DNA of 64,000 bases from CAVQBP01 sp963782475 (GTDB lineage Bacteria > Bacteroidota > Ignavibacteria > Ignavibacteriales > Ignavibacteriaceae). The position numbers were made by a program, and so were the translations under genes. The stretch is from NCBI GenBank assembly GCA_963782475.1, contig CAWAJW010000004.1, positions 124,001 through 188,000 on the forward strand. The letters are read 5' to 3'. Positions 34,641-44,205 of this stretch are shown in pieces (within the stretch, counting starts at the first letter, position 1; the number at the start of each line of letters is the position of its first letter). Under the pieces are notes generated by a model. That model was not told the origin of the DNA, made no database searches, and saw only the letters and a list, made by a program, of their open reading frames with translations.

Positions 34641-36449
34641 TTAAAATTTTTCGAATTCTTTATCTAATGAATCACCATTACTTTGCATTTTAAGAACGAC
34701 CCCGCTTTTTTCAGATTTCTTAATTTTTGATTGATTCGCATTTGTTAGGGAGATATATGGTTTACTTCCTGTTCTCGATTTTGAAGCAATCTTCAGTTTC
34801 TCATTATATTGCTTATGTTCGTCTCGGTTATTTTTTAATTTGAAGAAAGAGATTGTCTGCTGAAGCTGTTCAGCCTGACTGGTTAATTCCTCTGCAGTCG
34901 ACGCCATTTCTTCAGAAGCTGAAGCATTCTGTTGAATTATTTGGTTTAGTTGCTGTATTGCACTATTTATCTGTTCTGCACCGGTATTCTGCTCATTGCT
35001 TGCAGCGGTAATTTCCTGAACCAGCTCTGCCGTCTTTTGAATATCAGGAACAATATTAGATAACATTTCACCGGCTTTTTCTGCAACCTGAACACTGGAA
35101 GATGAGAGTTTGCTAATTTCTGCAGCCGCGGTCTGGCTTCTTTCAGCAAGCTTTCTTACCTCTGAAGCTACAACTGCAAAACCTTTTCCATGTTCGCCGG
35201 CACGAGCCGCTTCTATTGCAGCATTTAATGCCAATAAATTTGTTTGCCGTGCAATTTCTTCTATAATTGAAATCTTCCCTGCAATATCTTTCATTGCCTT
35301 TACTGTTTCGGTAACGGCATTCCCGCCTTCTTTAGCATCTTCTGAAGATTTCTGGGCAATCTTTTCAGTCTGTTGAGCATTCTCGGCATTTTGTTTAATG
35401 TTAGCGCTCATCTGTTCCATTGAAGATGAAGCTTCCTCCGCCGAAGCAGCCTGCTCTGTTGAACCCTGTGATAATTGTTCGCTCGTTGAACTTAGCTCGT
35501 GGCTTCCGGAAGTAACATTATCTGCCGCTGACATGACACTCTCAACAACCTCTTTTAATTTATTAATCATCCTTGTTAAGCTATTTCCGAGAATGTCTTC
35601 ACTCGATTTCACCTCAAGATCTACTGTAAGATCTCCGCCGGCAAGTTTATCTGCTATTAATGATTGTTCTTTTATATTTTCTATCATCTTTTTAAATGAT
35701 TCTGCCAATAAGCCAATCTCATCTTTTGTATTTGATTCAACCTCAACATTAACATTCCCTTTAGCTAATTTTTCGGCAGCATCCTTAATTTTATTAACCG
35801 GTCTGCTGATTATCCGTGCGACAAAGATTCCTAATGCGATAGCTGCTAATATCCCGACTAATATAAATGCTATCATCAGATTTTGAGCTGATAATGCCTG
35901 AATGGAATTATCTTCTTTTATTTTTTTTGCTTCATCGGAATTTGATTTAATTAATGCCTGAAGGAAGTCATAAGCTTTATCATAATCGTTTGCGGCATCT
36001 GTGCGGGATTTAATGAGAAGAGCAGCATCGTTATTCAGCAAGGCTGTAATTAAAAGGGCTCCGTTTTTCTTGTAACTGCTCCAATAATCATTAAATTTAG
36101 AAAAATTCTCCTTTTCATCCGCGTTGAACGACGAAGTATTGAACTTACTCATCAGCTTATCAACAGTTTCGGAATGTTCTTTTGATTGCGAAATATATTC
36201 ATCTCTCTTTACTTTATCTGTTATCAATATTGTATAAAGAATATTAACCCTTACTTGAAGAAACTCACCGTTTACAGTTCCCAGGTCTCTAATAGGTATT
36301 ACCCTGTTATCATATAAGTTGTCGTTATTTCCATTTATTATTGTTAAGCTTGAATAACCAATCCATCCTATCAACGCGGCTATAAGTGCCACGAAGGAAA
36401 AACTTAACAATAACTTTTGCTTTATCTGAAGATTATAAAACCATTTCAT
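34641..36449 (-). CDS. Methyl-accepting chemotaxis protein 1
   Basis: 602 residues, intact. TM1 about 12-33, periplasmic four-helix-bundle sensor (MCP 4HB type), TM2 about 190-212, two HAMP-like segments (RPVNKIKDAAEKLAKGNVNVEVES and the SEDILGNSLTRMINKL region), then the signalling domain with the canonical hairpin EIARQTNLLALNAAIEAARAGEHGKGFAVVASEVRKLAER. A basic Ser-rich linker of about 60 residues ends in GDSLDKEFEKF. The signalling region is almost identical to that of MCP 2 in protein but clearly different in codons. The ligand is unknown. Confidence 0.94.
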   Translation of the reverse strand: MKWFYNLQIKQKLLLSFSFVALIAALIGWIGYSSLTIINGNNDNLYDNRVIPIRDLGTVNGEFLQVRVNILYTILITDKVKRDEYISQSKEHSETVDKLMSKFNTSSFNADEKENFSKFNDYWSSYKKNGALLITALLNNDAALLIKSRTDAANDYDKAYDFLQALIKSNSDEAKKIKEDNSIQALSAQNLMIAFILVGILAAIALGIFVARIISRPVNKIKDAAEKLAKGNVNVEVESNTKDEIGLLAESFKKMIENIKEQSLIADKLAGGDLTVDLEVKSSEDILGNSLTRMINKLKEVVESVMSAADNVTSGSHELSSTSEQLSQGSTEQAASAEEASSSMEQMSANIKQNAENAQQTEKIAQKSSEDAKEGGNAVTETVKAMKDIAGKISIIEEIARQTNLLALNAAIEAARAGEHGKGFAVVASEVRKLAERSQTAAAEISKLSSSSVQVAEKAGEMLSNIVPDIQKTAELVQEITAASNEQNTGAEQINSAIQQLNQIIQQNASASEEMASTAEELTSQAEQLQQTISFFKLKNNRDEHKQYNEKLKIASKSRTGSKPYISLTNANQSKIKKSEKSGVVLKMQSNGDSLDKEFEKF

Positions 36450-36567
36450 TTCTCAACCTCCTTTTTATTCTTTTAATTTTTAATACCGTAATTTTTTAAA
36501 TTTCATATTTTAATTTGTCATCACTAAATGAAGTTCAAACTGATGGAAAGGGTATATCCAATCATTA

Positions 36568-38637
36568 TTACATTTTAATTTTTAGTAATAATTCTTCTTT
36601 CTTTATTTCGGAAAAAATCAATTTAGGTACATCAATTATCAGGGCAACGGTTCCATCTCCCAATACAGTTGCACCCGACATCATTTCAACATTTTTGTAA
36701 TAGGAACCGAGCGATTTTATAACCACCTGGTATTCCCCTATAATTTCATCGACAACAAGGCCTATTTTAGAACTATTTTCATTAATTAAAACTATCTGTT
36801 CTATAGCCGGCCGATTATCTTTTATATTGAATTTCTCTCTTAAAGGTACGTAAGGAATGATTTCTCCTCTAACGCCAATTAAGTTCCGACCATTTGTTTT
36901 CTTTTTTGCTTCCCTTGTAAGCTCAATACATTCTTCAACATATGATAAAGGGATCACGAAAGAGTCTTTATCTATTTTAACAATAAGACCTTCAATAATT
37001 GCGAGAGTTAAAGGGAGCTTTAATGTAATTGTTGTCCCTTGATCAGTTTTACTTTCAACTTCTACGGAACCGCGAAGAGACTCAATAGCGCTCTGGACAA
37101 CATCCATCCCAACACCGCGCCCCGATACATTAGTAACTTCCTTTGCTGTGGAAAAGCCCGGTTTGAAAATTAAGCTAAAGATTTCTTTTTCAGTCAATTT
37201 AGCATCATTTGTAATTAATCCGCGTTCAATTGCTTTTTGACGGATTGCTTCTTTATTTAGCCCGGCACCGTCATCTCTAATTTTTATAAGCACATGGGTT
37301 CCGGAATGAATAGCAGAAAGCAATATTTTTCCCGTGCGTTCTTTTCCTTTCACAATTCGATCTTCAGGATTTTCAACACCATGCCCGATCGAATTTCTTA
37401 TTATATGTACAAGAGGATCATTCAATTTTTCAATTACATTTTTATCAAGCTCTGTTTCGCCTCCTTCAGTAACTAAATCAACCTCTTTTCCTAATTCTTT
37501 AGAGAGATCTCTTATCAGCCTCTTGAACTTACTGAAAGTGGATTCTATCGGAATCATTCTAATGCTGAGTGCATTGTCTCTCAATTCCCAAGTGAGCCTT
37601 TCAACATCTTCGGCAATTGATATTAACTCACTATCATTTTTCTTTTCTGAAGTTTGAGATAACCTTGCCTGAACCGTTACAAGTTCACCGACAAGATTAA
37701 CCAGCAGATCCAGTTTGTCGGAATTTACACGTATGCTTGAAATATTTTGTGCGGCAGGAATATCAACTTTTGTTTCTTTAATTTCCGGTTTTTTTAGAGC
37801 TGCGGAATCCTGCGGGCTTTGGGGTTTATTAATTTCCTTAATATTCCCTTTCAAGATTTCAGAATAATATTTATATTCCCCTTTCAACTCACCTTCATCG
37901 ATTTCATTTATCTCAATTTTACAATCGTCTTCAACAAATATGAAAACATCCTTAACAGCATTAATCTCTTTATAAGTTGATAATATTATATTCCATGAGG
38001 TATATATTTTTTCAGGGTTTAATTTTTCAAGCTCAGAAATCTTATTTATATTCGGAGAGATTAGGGCATCGCCAAGTTCGCTAAGCTCTGCTAACAAACC
38101 AATCGGGTTAGTTCCCCTTAGAAGAAGATCTTCAGCCGGCTCAAAATATATATTGAAGACTTTCTTAACACCGCTGTTACCTTCAACTTTAGAAAAAGTT
38201 TCTTTTTCTTCAATCGCAGTTATCTCGGAATAATCAAGATATCCTTTAAAAGATGAGAGAATTTCTTTTACCGCATCATCTTCAATAATATTATGACTGT
38301 TTTTATTTTTTAATAACCTTGTAATTTGATCTTTTGCATTTAATGTTAAATCTATTAAAGATTTGCTTACTTCCAATTCTTTATTCCGGATTTTATCATA
38401 GACTGTTTCTATATCATGGACGAATGAGCTGATTCCATCAAAACCGAACATCCCTGCTGACCCTTTAATAGTATGGAGTGCGCGGAAAATTTTTCCAATC
38501 AGTTCATCATTGCCCGGTTCATTTTCAAGATCAATCAATGATTCCTCGAGAACAATAAGAAGTTCGGAAGCTTCCTGAACAAATGCTTCAACATGCCTCT
38601 CATTTTTACCTGCCGCACCTTTATTAGGTTTGTTCAT
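36568..38637 (-). CDS. cheA: Chemotaxis histidine kinase CheA
   Basis: 689 residues. HPt domain with phosphorylatable His55 in FRALHTIKGSAGMFGF; a middle region (about 130-285) that replaces the usual CheY-binding P2 and is of low similarity; P3 dimerisation helix (IRVNSDKLDLLVNLVGELVTVQARL); ATPase P4 with PLVHIIRNSIGHGVE, RDDGAGLN and NVSGRGVGMDVV; CheW-like P5 (IEGLIVKIDKDSFVIPLSYVEECIEL…LVVDEIIGEYQVVIKSLG). It overlaps the upstream cheY stop by 4 bases. The central kinase of the cluster. Confidence 0.96.
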   Translation of the reverse strand: MNKPNKGAAGKNERHVEAFVQEASELLIVLEESLIDLENEPGNDELIGKIFRALHTIKGSAGMFGFDGISSFVHDIETVYDKIRNKELEVSKSLIDLTLNAKDQITRLLKNKNSHNIIEDDAVKEILSSFKGYLDYSEITAIEEKETFSKVEGNSGVKKVFNIYFEPAEDLLLRGTNPIGLLAELSELGDALISPNINKISELEKLNPEKIYTSWNIILSTYKEINAVKDVFIFVEDDCKIEINEIDEGELKGEYKYYSEILKGNIKEINKPQSPQDSAALKKPEIKETKVDIPAAQNISSIRVNSDKLDLLVNLVGELVTVQARLSQTSEKKNDSELISIAEDVERLTWELRDNALSIRMIPIESTFSKFKRLIRDLSKELGKEVDLVTEGGETELDKNVIEKLNDPLVHIIRNSIGHGVENPEDRIVKGKERTGKILLSAIHSGTHVLIKIRDDGAGLNKEAIRQKAIERGLITNDAKLTEKEIFSLIFKPGFSTAKEVTNVSGRGVGMDVVQSAIESLRGSVEVESKTDQGTTITLKLPLTLAIIEGLIVKIDKDSFVIPLSYVEECIELTREAKKKTNGRNLIGVRGEIIPYVPLREKFNIKDNRPAIEQIVLINENSSKIGLVVDEIIGEYQVVIKSLGSYYKNVEMMSGATVLGDGTVALIIDVPKLIFSEIKKEELLLKIKM

Positions 38638-39014
38638 CCCAGCACCTTTTTAACTACAGATAATAATTGATCCTGCTGAAAAGGTTTTACAATCCATCCT
38701 GTTGCTCCCGCGGTTTTTCCTTCCATCTTTTTTGCTGCTTGTGATTCCGTTGTCAGCATTATTATCGGTATAAATTTGGTAGCTGAATTATTTCTTACAT
38801 TTTTAATCAATGATATTCCGTCCATATTAGGCATATTTAAATCTGTTATAAGCATGTTTATAGGATTATTGGTTAATTTGGCAAGAGCATCTTTTCCATC
38901 AACGGCTTCCAGAACCTTATACCCCGCCTCCTCTAATGTAAAGCTGACCATCTGCCTAATGCTTGAAGAATCGTCAACAGTCATAATCACTTTAGACATT
39001 TTTCCCTCGCTCAT
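38634..39014 (-). CDS. cheY: CheY-type response regulator
   Basis: 126 residues, receiver only. Acidic pair in MTVDDSSSIRQMV, phospho-acceptor Asp58 in LITDLNMPNMDGISLI, Thr in IIMLTTES, Lys in WIVKPF. The 5' end overlaps the STAS gene by 23 bases; Met6 (MSKVIMTVDD) is the more usual start. Directly upstream of and coupled to cheA, so it is the natural phosphate acceptor, whether it acts on a flagellar motor or another output. Confidence 0.92.
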   Translation of the reverse strand: MSEGKMSKVIMTVDDSSSIRQMVSFTLEEAGYKVLEAVDGKDALAKLTNNPINMLITDLNMPNMDGISLIKNVRNNSATKFIPIIMLTTESQAAKKMEGKTAGATGWIVKPFQQDQLLSVVKKVLG

Positions 39015-39340
39015 TTATTTTTAAAAAAACCGAATGGTTAATATTTTTAAAGCCTGATTTTTCTATGAGCTTCACGAATTCAGGTTTTAATTTTTCTATT
39101 AATATTTTTTTCCCCCGCATTTCAGCAGTCTTAATTGCAGAGAAAAGAATCTGGAGAAAGGAAAAATCGAATTCACCAGAATTTTCAAAATTTAAAGTTA
39201 TCATATCGGATTTATTAAACGCTTCGATAATAGATTCCTTTATTTTTACTGGCATTCCAGATTGTAAGCGATTCCTCCATCATTAATATTTCTGCATTTA
39301 GAGCTTCAGAGTCATTAGCAGTTTTCTTATTTCTTTTCAT
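38992..39340 (-). CDS. STAS-domain protein of the chemosensory cluster, frameshifted
   Basis: Start ATG at 39338-39340 (MKRNKKTANDSEALNAEILMMEESLTIWNA), running out of frame near 39250 and continuing as KIKESIIEAFNKSDMITLNFENSGEFDFSFLQILFSAIKTAEMRGKKILIE. Removing one base gives 348 nt and 115 residues, a standard STAS length. The position of the phosphorylatable Ser/Thr carries EFDFSF. STAS proteins in chemosensory operons often modulate signalling arrays or link to partner switches. The ATG at 39255 is an artefact of the shift. Confidence 0.75.
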
Positions 39341-39363
39341 TTTAAACCTGATTTTATATTCAA

Positions 39364-40008
39364 TTAAAAAAGCTCAATATTATCCCCGAATTCTGAACTA
39401 CCGGCTGAATTATTTTGTTTTTCTTCATTATTAATGTCATTCCCGTTAAGTGAAGAAGTAACATTATTATGAATATCGCGCTGGCTTTGCATGGTATAAT
39501 TTTTCCCGATTTTATCTATTTCCGAATTATTATGAAAGTTTGTTCCGGCAAGTCTTTTACTCTTCTCCATAATTTCTTCCAGCTTAATTACCATCCTGCT
39601 TATTTTCTTTTCGGCATCAATATGCACAGTAATATTCCTTGATGTATTGTCTAAGTTATCCTGAAGTAATTCTGCCGATTTCTGAATATTTTCCAAGCCT
39701 GATAATGCCCCGTTAAAGACCTTATTTAAGGATTCCAAAGTGTTATTAAGTTCATCTATTACTTTTTCAGATTCCGATATTTCGCTGTTATTTATATTTA
39801 TTGACTCACTGAAAATTTTTGAAAAATCATTTACTTTAAGAATTTTTTGAATTACAGATGTCGGTCTGTTTTCTAGCATCGATTGATAACTTTTGAATTT
39901 CCCCTGCAATAACAGCCAGTGTGGCGCCATCTTTGCCAATATGAACTGCTTTAATATTTGCATTAAGTGAAACCAGCTCAATTTCGGAACCAACTTCACC
40001 GATCTCAT
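39364..40008 (-). CDS. Soluble MCP-like protein, part 2 (C-terminal)
   Basis: C-terminal third of the protein begun at 41206. Real sequence starts around the frameshift at 39860-39866 (SVIQKILKVNDFSKIFSESI) and continues as a coiled coil (SEKVIDELNNTLESLNKVFNGALSGLENIQKSAELL). It ends in an unstructured Asn/Ser-rich tail finishing GDNIELF. The upstream residues of this frame (MRSVKLVPKLSWF…) are shadow sequence. Joined length 613 residues after removing one base. Confidence 0.7.
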   Translation of the reverse strand: MRSVKLVPKLSWFHLMQILKQFILAKMAPHWLLLQGKFKSYQSMLENRPTSVIQKILKVNDFSKIFSESININNSEISESEKVIDELNNTLESLNKVFNGALSGLENIQKSAELLQDNLDNTSRNITVHIDAEKKISRMVIKLEEIMEKSKRLAGTNFHNNSEIDKIGKNYTMQSQRDIHNNVTSSLNGNDINNEEKQNNSAGSSEFGDNIELF

Positions 40009-41206
40009 TTATAAAACCGGCTAGAGAATTAATTGTATTTGTAACTTTGCTTATTGATCTGAAAAAATTTAATCCCAGGTTGTTATTATTAATTAATGAA
40101 TTTGAAACATTGTTAAGCCCCTGCTGTATATCAACAATAAAAGAATTATTATTCCCATTGCTGTTAAGCAATGCAATAATTTCCCTGGTCATATAATAGA
40201 TATTTTCGAGTATAGACTTAAGATTAGCAATAATAGCCTCGGTTGCAGTGCACAGCTCTTCTCTTGAATGTTTAAGCTGTTCACATTGAATTTTGGAGAT
40301 ATCGTAGACAGTATTTAACAAATATTCAGGTTTAGGTATCCCGGAATTTATTTCGTCGGATATTTTTTTAATTAAATCTTTCAGAGTGTTAAATACGTGC
40401 TGCAGCTGCTGCCGGGTTATATCATGGAACTGGACAGATGTCACCATTTCCCCGATATTCTTTTGAATCTCCTGGAAATTTGAAAATATTATTTCATATT
40501 TTGAAGCGCTCTGGTCATGCTTATCAACCAGCAGGTTAAGGCTTTCTTTAGAATTATTCAGGATTTCAATTGATTGGGACTGCTGTTTCCGCTTTAGATT
40601 AATTTCTTCGGTTTGAATAATCTTTATTAATTTAATTAAAGATTCGGTTTCAACCCTGAACTTATTGAACTTATCGGATATAACGATAGAAAGCTCATCG
40701 ACATTTTCCGCTAAATTTTTGAATCCTTTATCGTCGCCACCCAGCCTGCTGCTTTCAATTTTTGTGGCAATCCCCTGATTATGCAGGTACTTAACCAATC
40801 TTTTAAAGCCGGATACATCTTCCGTTATAACGACAATTGATTCCACAATTTCTTTGAAAAATGTGTCACTCCTTTCAAATTCATTTTGAGAATGAACAAT
40901 CGAGCCTGATATATTTTCAAAGATTTTTTTTATTTTTTCTGTATTGTAATTGTATTCTTCTCCTGTCAGAAGCTTAATAATATCAAAAGCTTTTTCGGAA
41001 ACTTCTTTAGAGCTTAAATAATATTTTTGAAGATTTCCGCTGATCATCGAAAATTGACGTTCCGAAGCAGCCGAAATTGATTCCAGGTCGCTCAAAACCG
41101 ATTTGAGTATTTTAATCAGATCCGGTAAAAAAACTTTAACCCCGTTTTTCAGGACTGCTTCATTATCATCCCCTTTTTCACCGTATCTTGAAATTTCTAA
41201 TCCCAT
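39836..41206 (-). CDS. Soluble MCP-like protein, part 1 (N-terminal)
   Basis: Long coiled-coil protein without membrane segments, first gene of the chemosensory run. Two degenerate receptor-tip-like segments occur: HNQGIATKIESSRLGGDDKGFKNLAENV (about 142-170) and VSLNANIKAVHIGKDGATLAVIAGEIQKLSIDAR (about 412-446), matching the LNAAIEAARAGE…FAVVAxEVRKLA hairpin of true MCPs. Between them QFHDITRQQ (259-267) resembles the CheZ phosphatase motif (Asp and Gln four apart). It could scaffold CheA/CheW or act as a phosphatase. Frame lost at ICNSKNS. Confidence 0.75.
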   Translation of the reverse strand: MGLEISRYGEKGDDNEAVLKNGVKVFLPDLIKILKSVLSDLESISAASERQFSMISGNLQKYYLSSKEVSEKAFDIIKLLTGEEYNYNTEKIKKIFENISGSIVHSQNEFERSDTFFKEIVESIVVITEDVSGFKRLVKYLHNQGIATKIESSRLGGDDKGFKNLAENVDELSIVISDKFNKFRVETESLIKLIKIIQTEEINLKRKQQSQSIEILNNSKESLNLLVDKHDQSASKYEIIFSNFQEIQKNIGEMVTSVQFHDITRQQLQHVFNTLKDLIKKISDEINSGIPKPEYLLNTVYDISKIQCEQLKHSREELCTATEAIIANLKSILENIYYMTREIIALLNSNGNNNSFIVDIQQGLNNVSNSLINNNNLGLNFFRSISKVTNTINSLAGFINEIGEVGSEIELVSLNANIKAVHIGKDGATLAVIAGEIQKLSIDARKQTDICNSKNS

Positions 41207-41543
41207 ATATAATTGCTCTGATTTCCTGCTAACCTAGTCTGAATATAATTAACTTATAAGCTTCAATTATAATCTTATTTAGTCAGTATTAATAAATTTT
41301 GATTAAAAATAAAATATTCCTTGTTATCATCGAATAATTTATTTAAAAGTACAGTCTATTAGCAAGTATACTGTAATTAGAACAGGAACTTAATTTCCTT
41401 TTCAATATAATTTCATTATCGGTTTTATTAAATAGCTATTATGCTGAAAGGAATAAGCGGTAATTAAAAATAATGAATGGCTTTAATAAAGAATTAGAAG
41501 CAGATCCCTTTTAAATCGAAGAAAATAAAAAGGTACGGGATAA

Positions 41544-41733
41544 TTTGTAGTTTCGATAGAAGTAGGTACTTCAGAAGTTGAAAATGGGAAAAAACTTGCG
41601 GAAACTATCGGAATCGCATTAAAACAATTAATTGATGGGACCGGTCTGTAGTTGATATTATTATACAGGCTGCCGCAGCAAGTTAAGAGCAATCTTCCGC
41701 CCTCAGGCCAGATTAGCAAAGGGATGGATATAA
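41544..41733 (+). pseudogene. Decayed chemoreceptor signalling-domain fragment
   Basis: Plus-strand open stretch VVSIEVGTSEVENGKKLAETIGIALKQLIDG, then in the next frame SVVDIIIQAAAAS-stop-EQSSA and, after another shift, SGQISKGMDI. This is the descending helix of an MCP signalling domain (usual form EVExGxxLA…VxxIAxASxEQSxGxxQI). It has two frame changes and a stop within 190 bases and is on the opposite strand to the intact chemosensory cluster. Nothing else was recognised in 41207-41739. Confidence 0.72.
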
Positions 41734-41739
41734 TTTTTC

Positions 41740-43008
41740 TTAATACTTATATTTTAACCATTTTAATACTTCAGACCATTTAGGTTTTTTACCCGTACTT
41801 AAAATGCCTACCCTGTAAACCTTTCCTGAAAGTGAAAAAAGCGAGATCATAACAACAATGTTTATTATTGATGAGATAACTATCTGCCACAAAGGAACTT
41901 GTAAAATTGTCATTCTTGCCGGCATTACAATTAAAGATGCAAAAGGGATATAGGATGCAATATTTGCTATACTGTTTTCAGGATTTGTAATCAGGCTTAT
42001 AGCTATAAAGAAGGGGATCATAATTAATAGCATCAATGGCCATTGACCCGATTGAGCATCCTGGTCATTATCGAAAATCGATCCTATAGTTGCATAAAGT
42101 CCAAGAAAAGTTACAAGGGAAATGAAAAAATTAAAGAGAAAATAAATGAGGTGCGGAACACCTATACTTAAAGTAATTTCGGAAGGCAGAATAAACCAGG
42201 TAGTTGCCACAAGGAAAAAAACAGGGAGAAGCCATATAGTCATTTGTAATAAATACGTTATCGTCATACCAATAATTTTTCCCGTTAACAGTTCTTTGCT
42301 GCTTACAGAAGATAAAAGCACCTCAACAATCCTGTTGTTTTTTTCTTCAACAACCGAACGCATCATCATTGTACCAACCATGATTAGGCTGAAGTAAAGA
42401 AGAAATGTAAATAAGAAAGCCAGGATTGTATCGCCTGTGCCTTCTTTTTCAATGCTATCTTTTTCAGAGATCTTAAAACCTGTGAAATCCACATCTTTTC
42501 GTGCAAAAGTAATTTCATCATTACTTAATTTCTTATCTTTAAAATAGTTATCAATGAGAACCTTATTAATTGTTCCTTTTAATTGATTAAACAAAGAAAT
42601 ATTATTCGGATTCAGCGAATAATAGCGGACATCTTTATCAAGTAATGCTTCAGTCGGAATATAAACCAAACCGGAAATTGCATTCTTTAATATTTGCGGC
42701 TTTATTTCAGATAAATGTTTTTCAAACTGAACAGAATCGAAAGTAAAAAAGGATAATGTTAAATTCCCGGATTTCACCTGGTCATTATTTTTAAACTGCG
42801 CATTCAATTCCCCCGTAAGTATCTGATCAGCAGTTATAATTTCAATAGTATATTTTACATTCCCCTGGTAGCTTGCCAGAAAAGTCTGCACAGCAAGTAT
42901 TCCTATTAAAAAGATGGGAATTAGAATAGTCATTATTATAAAAGATTTACTCAGTAAACGAGATCTTAATTCTCTTTTAATTATTCCTAAAGTTCTTTTA
43001 TTAAACAT
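41740..43008 (-). CDS. ABC transporter permease, NatB/ABC-2 type
   Basis: 422 residues with the ABC-2 layout: TM1 at residues 20-42, a large extracytoplasmic domain (about 45-190), then five or six helices (TILAFLFTFLLYFSLIMVGTMMMRSVVEEKNNRIVEVLLSSVS is the diagnostic block). Similar to NatB-like sodium or drug exporters. The start overlaps the end of the ATPase gene by 8 bases, so the two are translated as a unit. Confidence 0.88.
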   Translation of the reverse strand: MFNKRTLGIIKRELRSRLLSKSFIIMTILIPIFLIGILAVQTFLASYQGNVKYTIEIITADQILTGELNAQFKNNDQVKSGNLTLSFFTFDSVQFEKHLSEIKPQILKNAISGLVYIPTEALLDKDVRYYSLNPNNISLFNQLKGTINKVLIDNYFKDKKLSNDEITFARKDVDFTGFKISEKDSIEKEGTGDTILAFLFTFLLYFSLIMVGTMMMRSVVEEKNNRIVEVLLSSVSSKELLTGKIIGMTITYLLQMTIWLLPVFFLVATTWFILPSEITLSIGVPHLIYFLFNFFISLVTFLGLYATIGSIFDNDQDAQSGQWPLMLLIMIPFFIAISLITNPENSIANIASYIPFASLIVMPARMTILQVPLWQIVISSIINIVVMISLFSLSGKVYRVGILSTGKKPKWSEVLKWLKYKY

Positions 43009-43930
43009 TTTCAGCCTCCTGAGCTATCCCCTTTGGAGCGCCGGCAAACTGCAGGAAAATTTCATTGAGCGATATTTCATTTGCCTTAAAAGAATTTATG
43101 GTAATATCATTTTGAACAAGCAGTTTCAGCAATTCCTGAATTTGTGCATTTTCCTTGACTTTAATTCCAGTTGAATTACCAAAATCTTCAATTTTTTCAA
43201 TTATAGGATTAGCTTTTAAGAAGCTTATATCTCCTTCATAATTAATGATTACATTTCTCTGTGCATATTTATTCTTTATTTCCTTTAGCGACCCGAACAG
43301 AATAATTTTCCCGTGATCAATCATTGCAATATGATCGCACATTTTTTCTGCAAAGTCCATTAGATGAGTAGAAAATATTATAACTTTCCCTTCCCTTTTC
43401 AGCTCAAGTATAATTTCTTTTATCATATTTGTATTAACCGGATCAAGCCCGCCGAAAGGCTCATCGAGAATCAGGAATTCAGGTGAATGAAGGATTGTAG
43501 CAAGAAACTGAATTTTCTGCTGGTTTCCTTTTGAGAGGTCCTCTATTTTAGAATTCTTTCTATCGAGCAGATCAAATCTTTGAAGATAGACATTTACTCT
43601 CTTCTCAATATCCTTCCCTGTTTTTCCTTTTAATTCGGCAAAGAAGAGAAGGGTCTCCAAGACTTTCATTTTTTTATAGAGCCCTCTTTCTTCCGGGAGA
43701 TACCCCACTTTATTTTTAAAATCCTGCCCAATTTTCATACCGCGCAAAATCACTTCGCCGGAATCGGGCATATAAATATTCATCATCATTCTTATGGTTG
43801 TTGTTTTGCCCGCGCCATTTCTCCCGATAAGTCCGAAGACAGAACCTTCCGGCACCGAGAAGGATACATCGTCAACTGCTTTCAACTTATCAAAAGTTTT
43901 AGTTAAATTTTTAATCTCAAGTGCGTACAT
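43001..43930 (-). CDS. ABC transporter ATP-binding protein, NatA-like
   Basis: 309 residues. Walker A GRNGAGKTT, signature LSKGNQQKIQ, Walker B EFLILDEPFGGLDPVN and the switch His in IFSTHLMDFAEKMCD. The C-terminal extension of about 90 residues (RNVIINYEGDISFLKANPIIEKIEDFG) is typical of NatA/DRA-type exporter ATPases. Partner permease follows directly. Transported substrate unknown. Confidence 0.9.
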   Translation of the reverse strand: MYALEIKNLTKTFDKLKAVDDVSFSVPEGSVFGLIGRNGAGKTTTIRMMMNIYMPDSGEVILRGMKIGQDFKNKVGYLPEERGLYKKMKVLETLLFFAELKGKTGKDIEKRVNVYLQRFDLLDRKNSKIEDLSKGNQQKIQFLATILHSPEFLILDEPFGGLDPVNTNMIKEIILELKREGKVIIFSTHLMDFAEKMCDHIAMIDHGKIILFGSLKEIKNKYAQRNVIINYEGDISFLKANPIIEKIEDFGNSTGIKVKENAQIQELLKLLVQNDITINSFKANEISLNEIFLQFAGAPKGIAQEAENV

Positions 43931-44205
43931 ATGTACCCATCTCCCTTTAATTCTTTAATGAATAGTTTAAATATAAGATCTTCATCTCGATAAATAAACC
44001 CTTGCCCCATAAAAGAAATCATGAAAATGCAATCACGATTAAAGTAGGAAATATTGATTTGAAAAACGTGATAGTGCAGGATCTGTGTTAATCAAAAGAA
44101 TAGAAGAAATGATTGTTAATATACCTCAATCATTATATCCCCCTCTAATAAACAGATTATTATGCATATCGAAAAGATCTTAATAGATATTAATTCAAGT
44201 TATGC

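Noticed and set aside
35110..35886. Long plus-strand frames across the MCP 1 gene
   Set aside because: Complement of repetitive Ala/Ser/Glu-rich coiled-coil codons; a known source of long antisense shadows.
41483..41719. Minus-strand 78-codon frame downstream of the ABC permease
   Set aside because: It is antisense to the decayed chemoreceptor fragment, whose plus-strand reading is recognisable; the minus reading is not.
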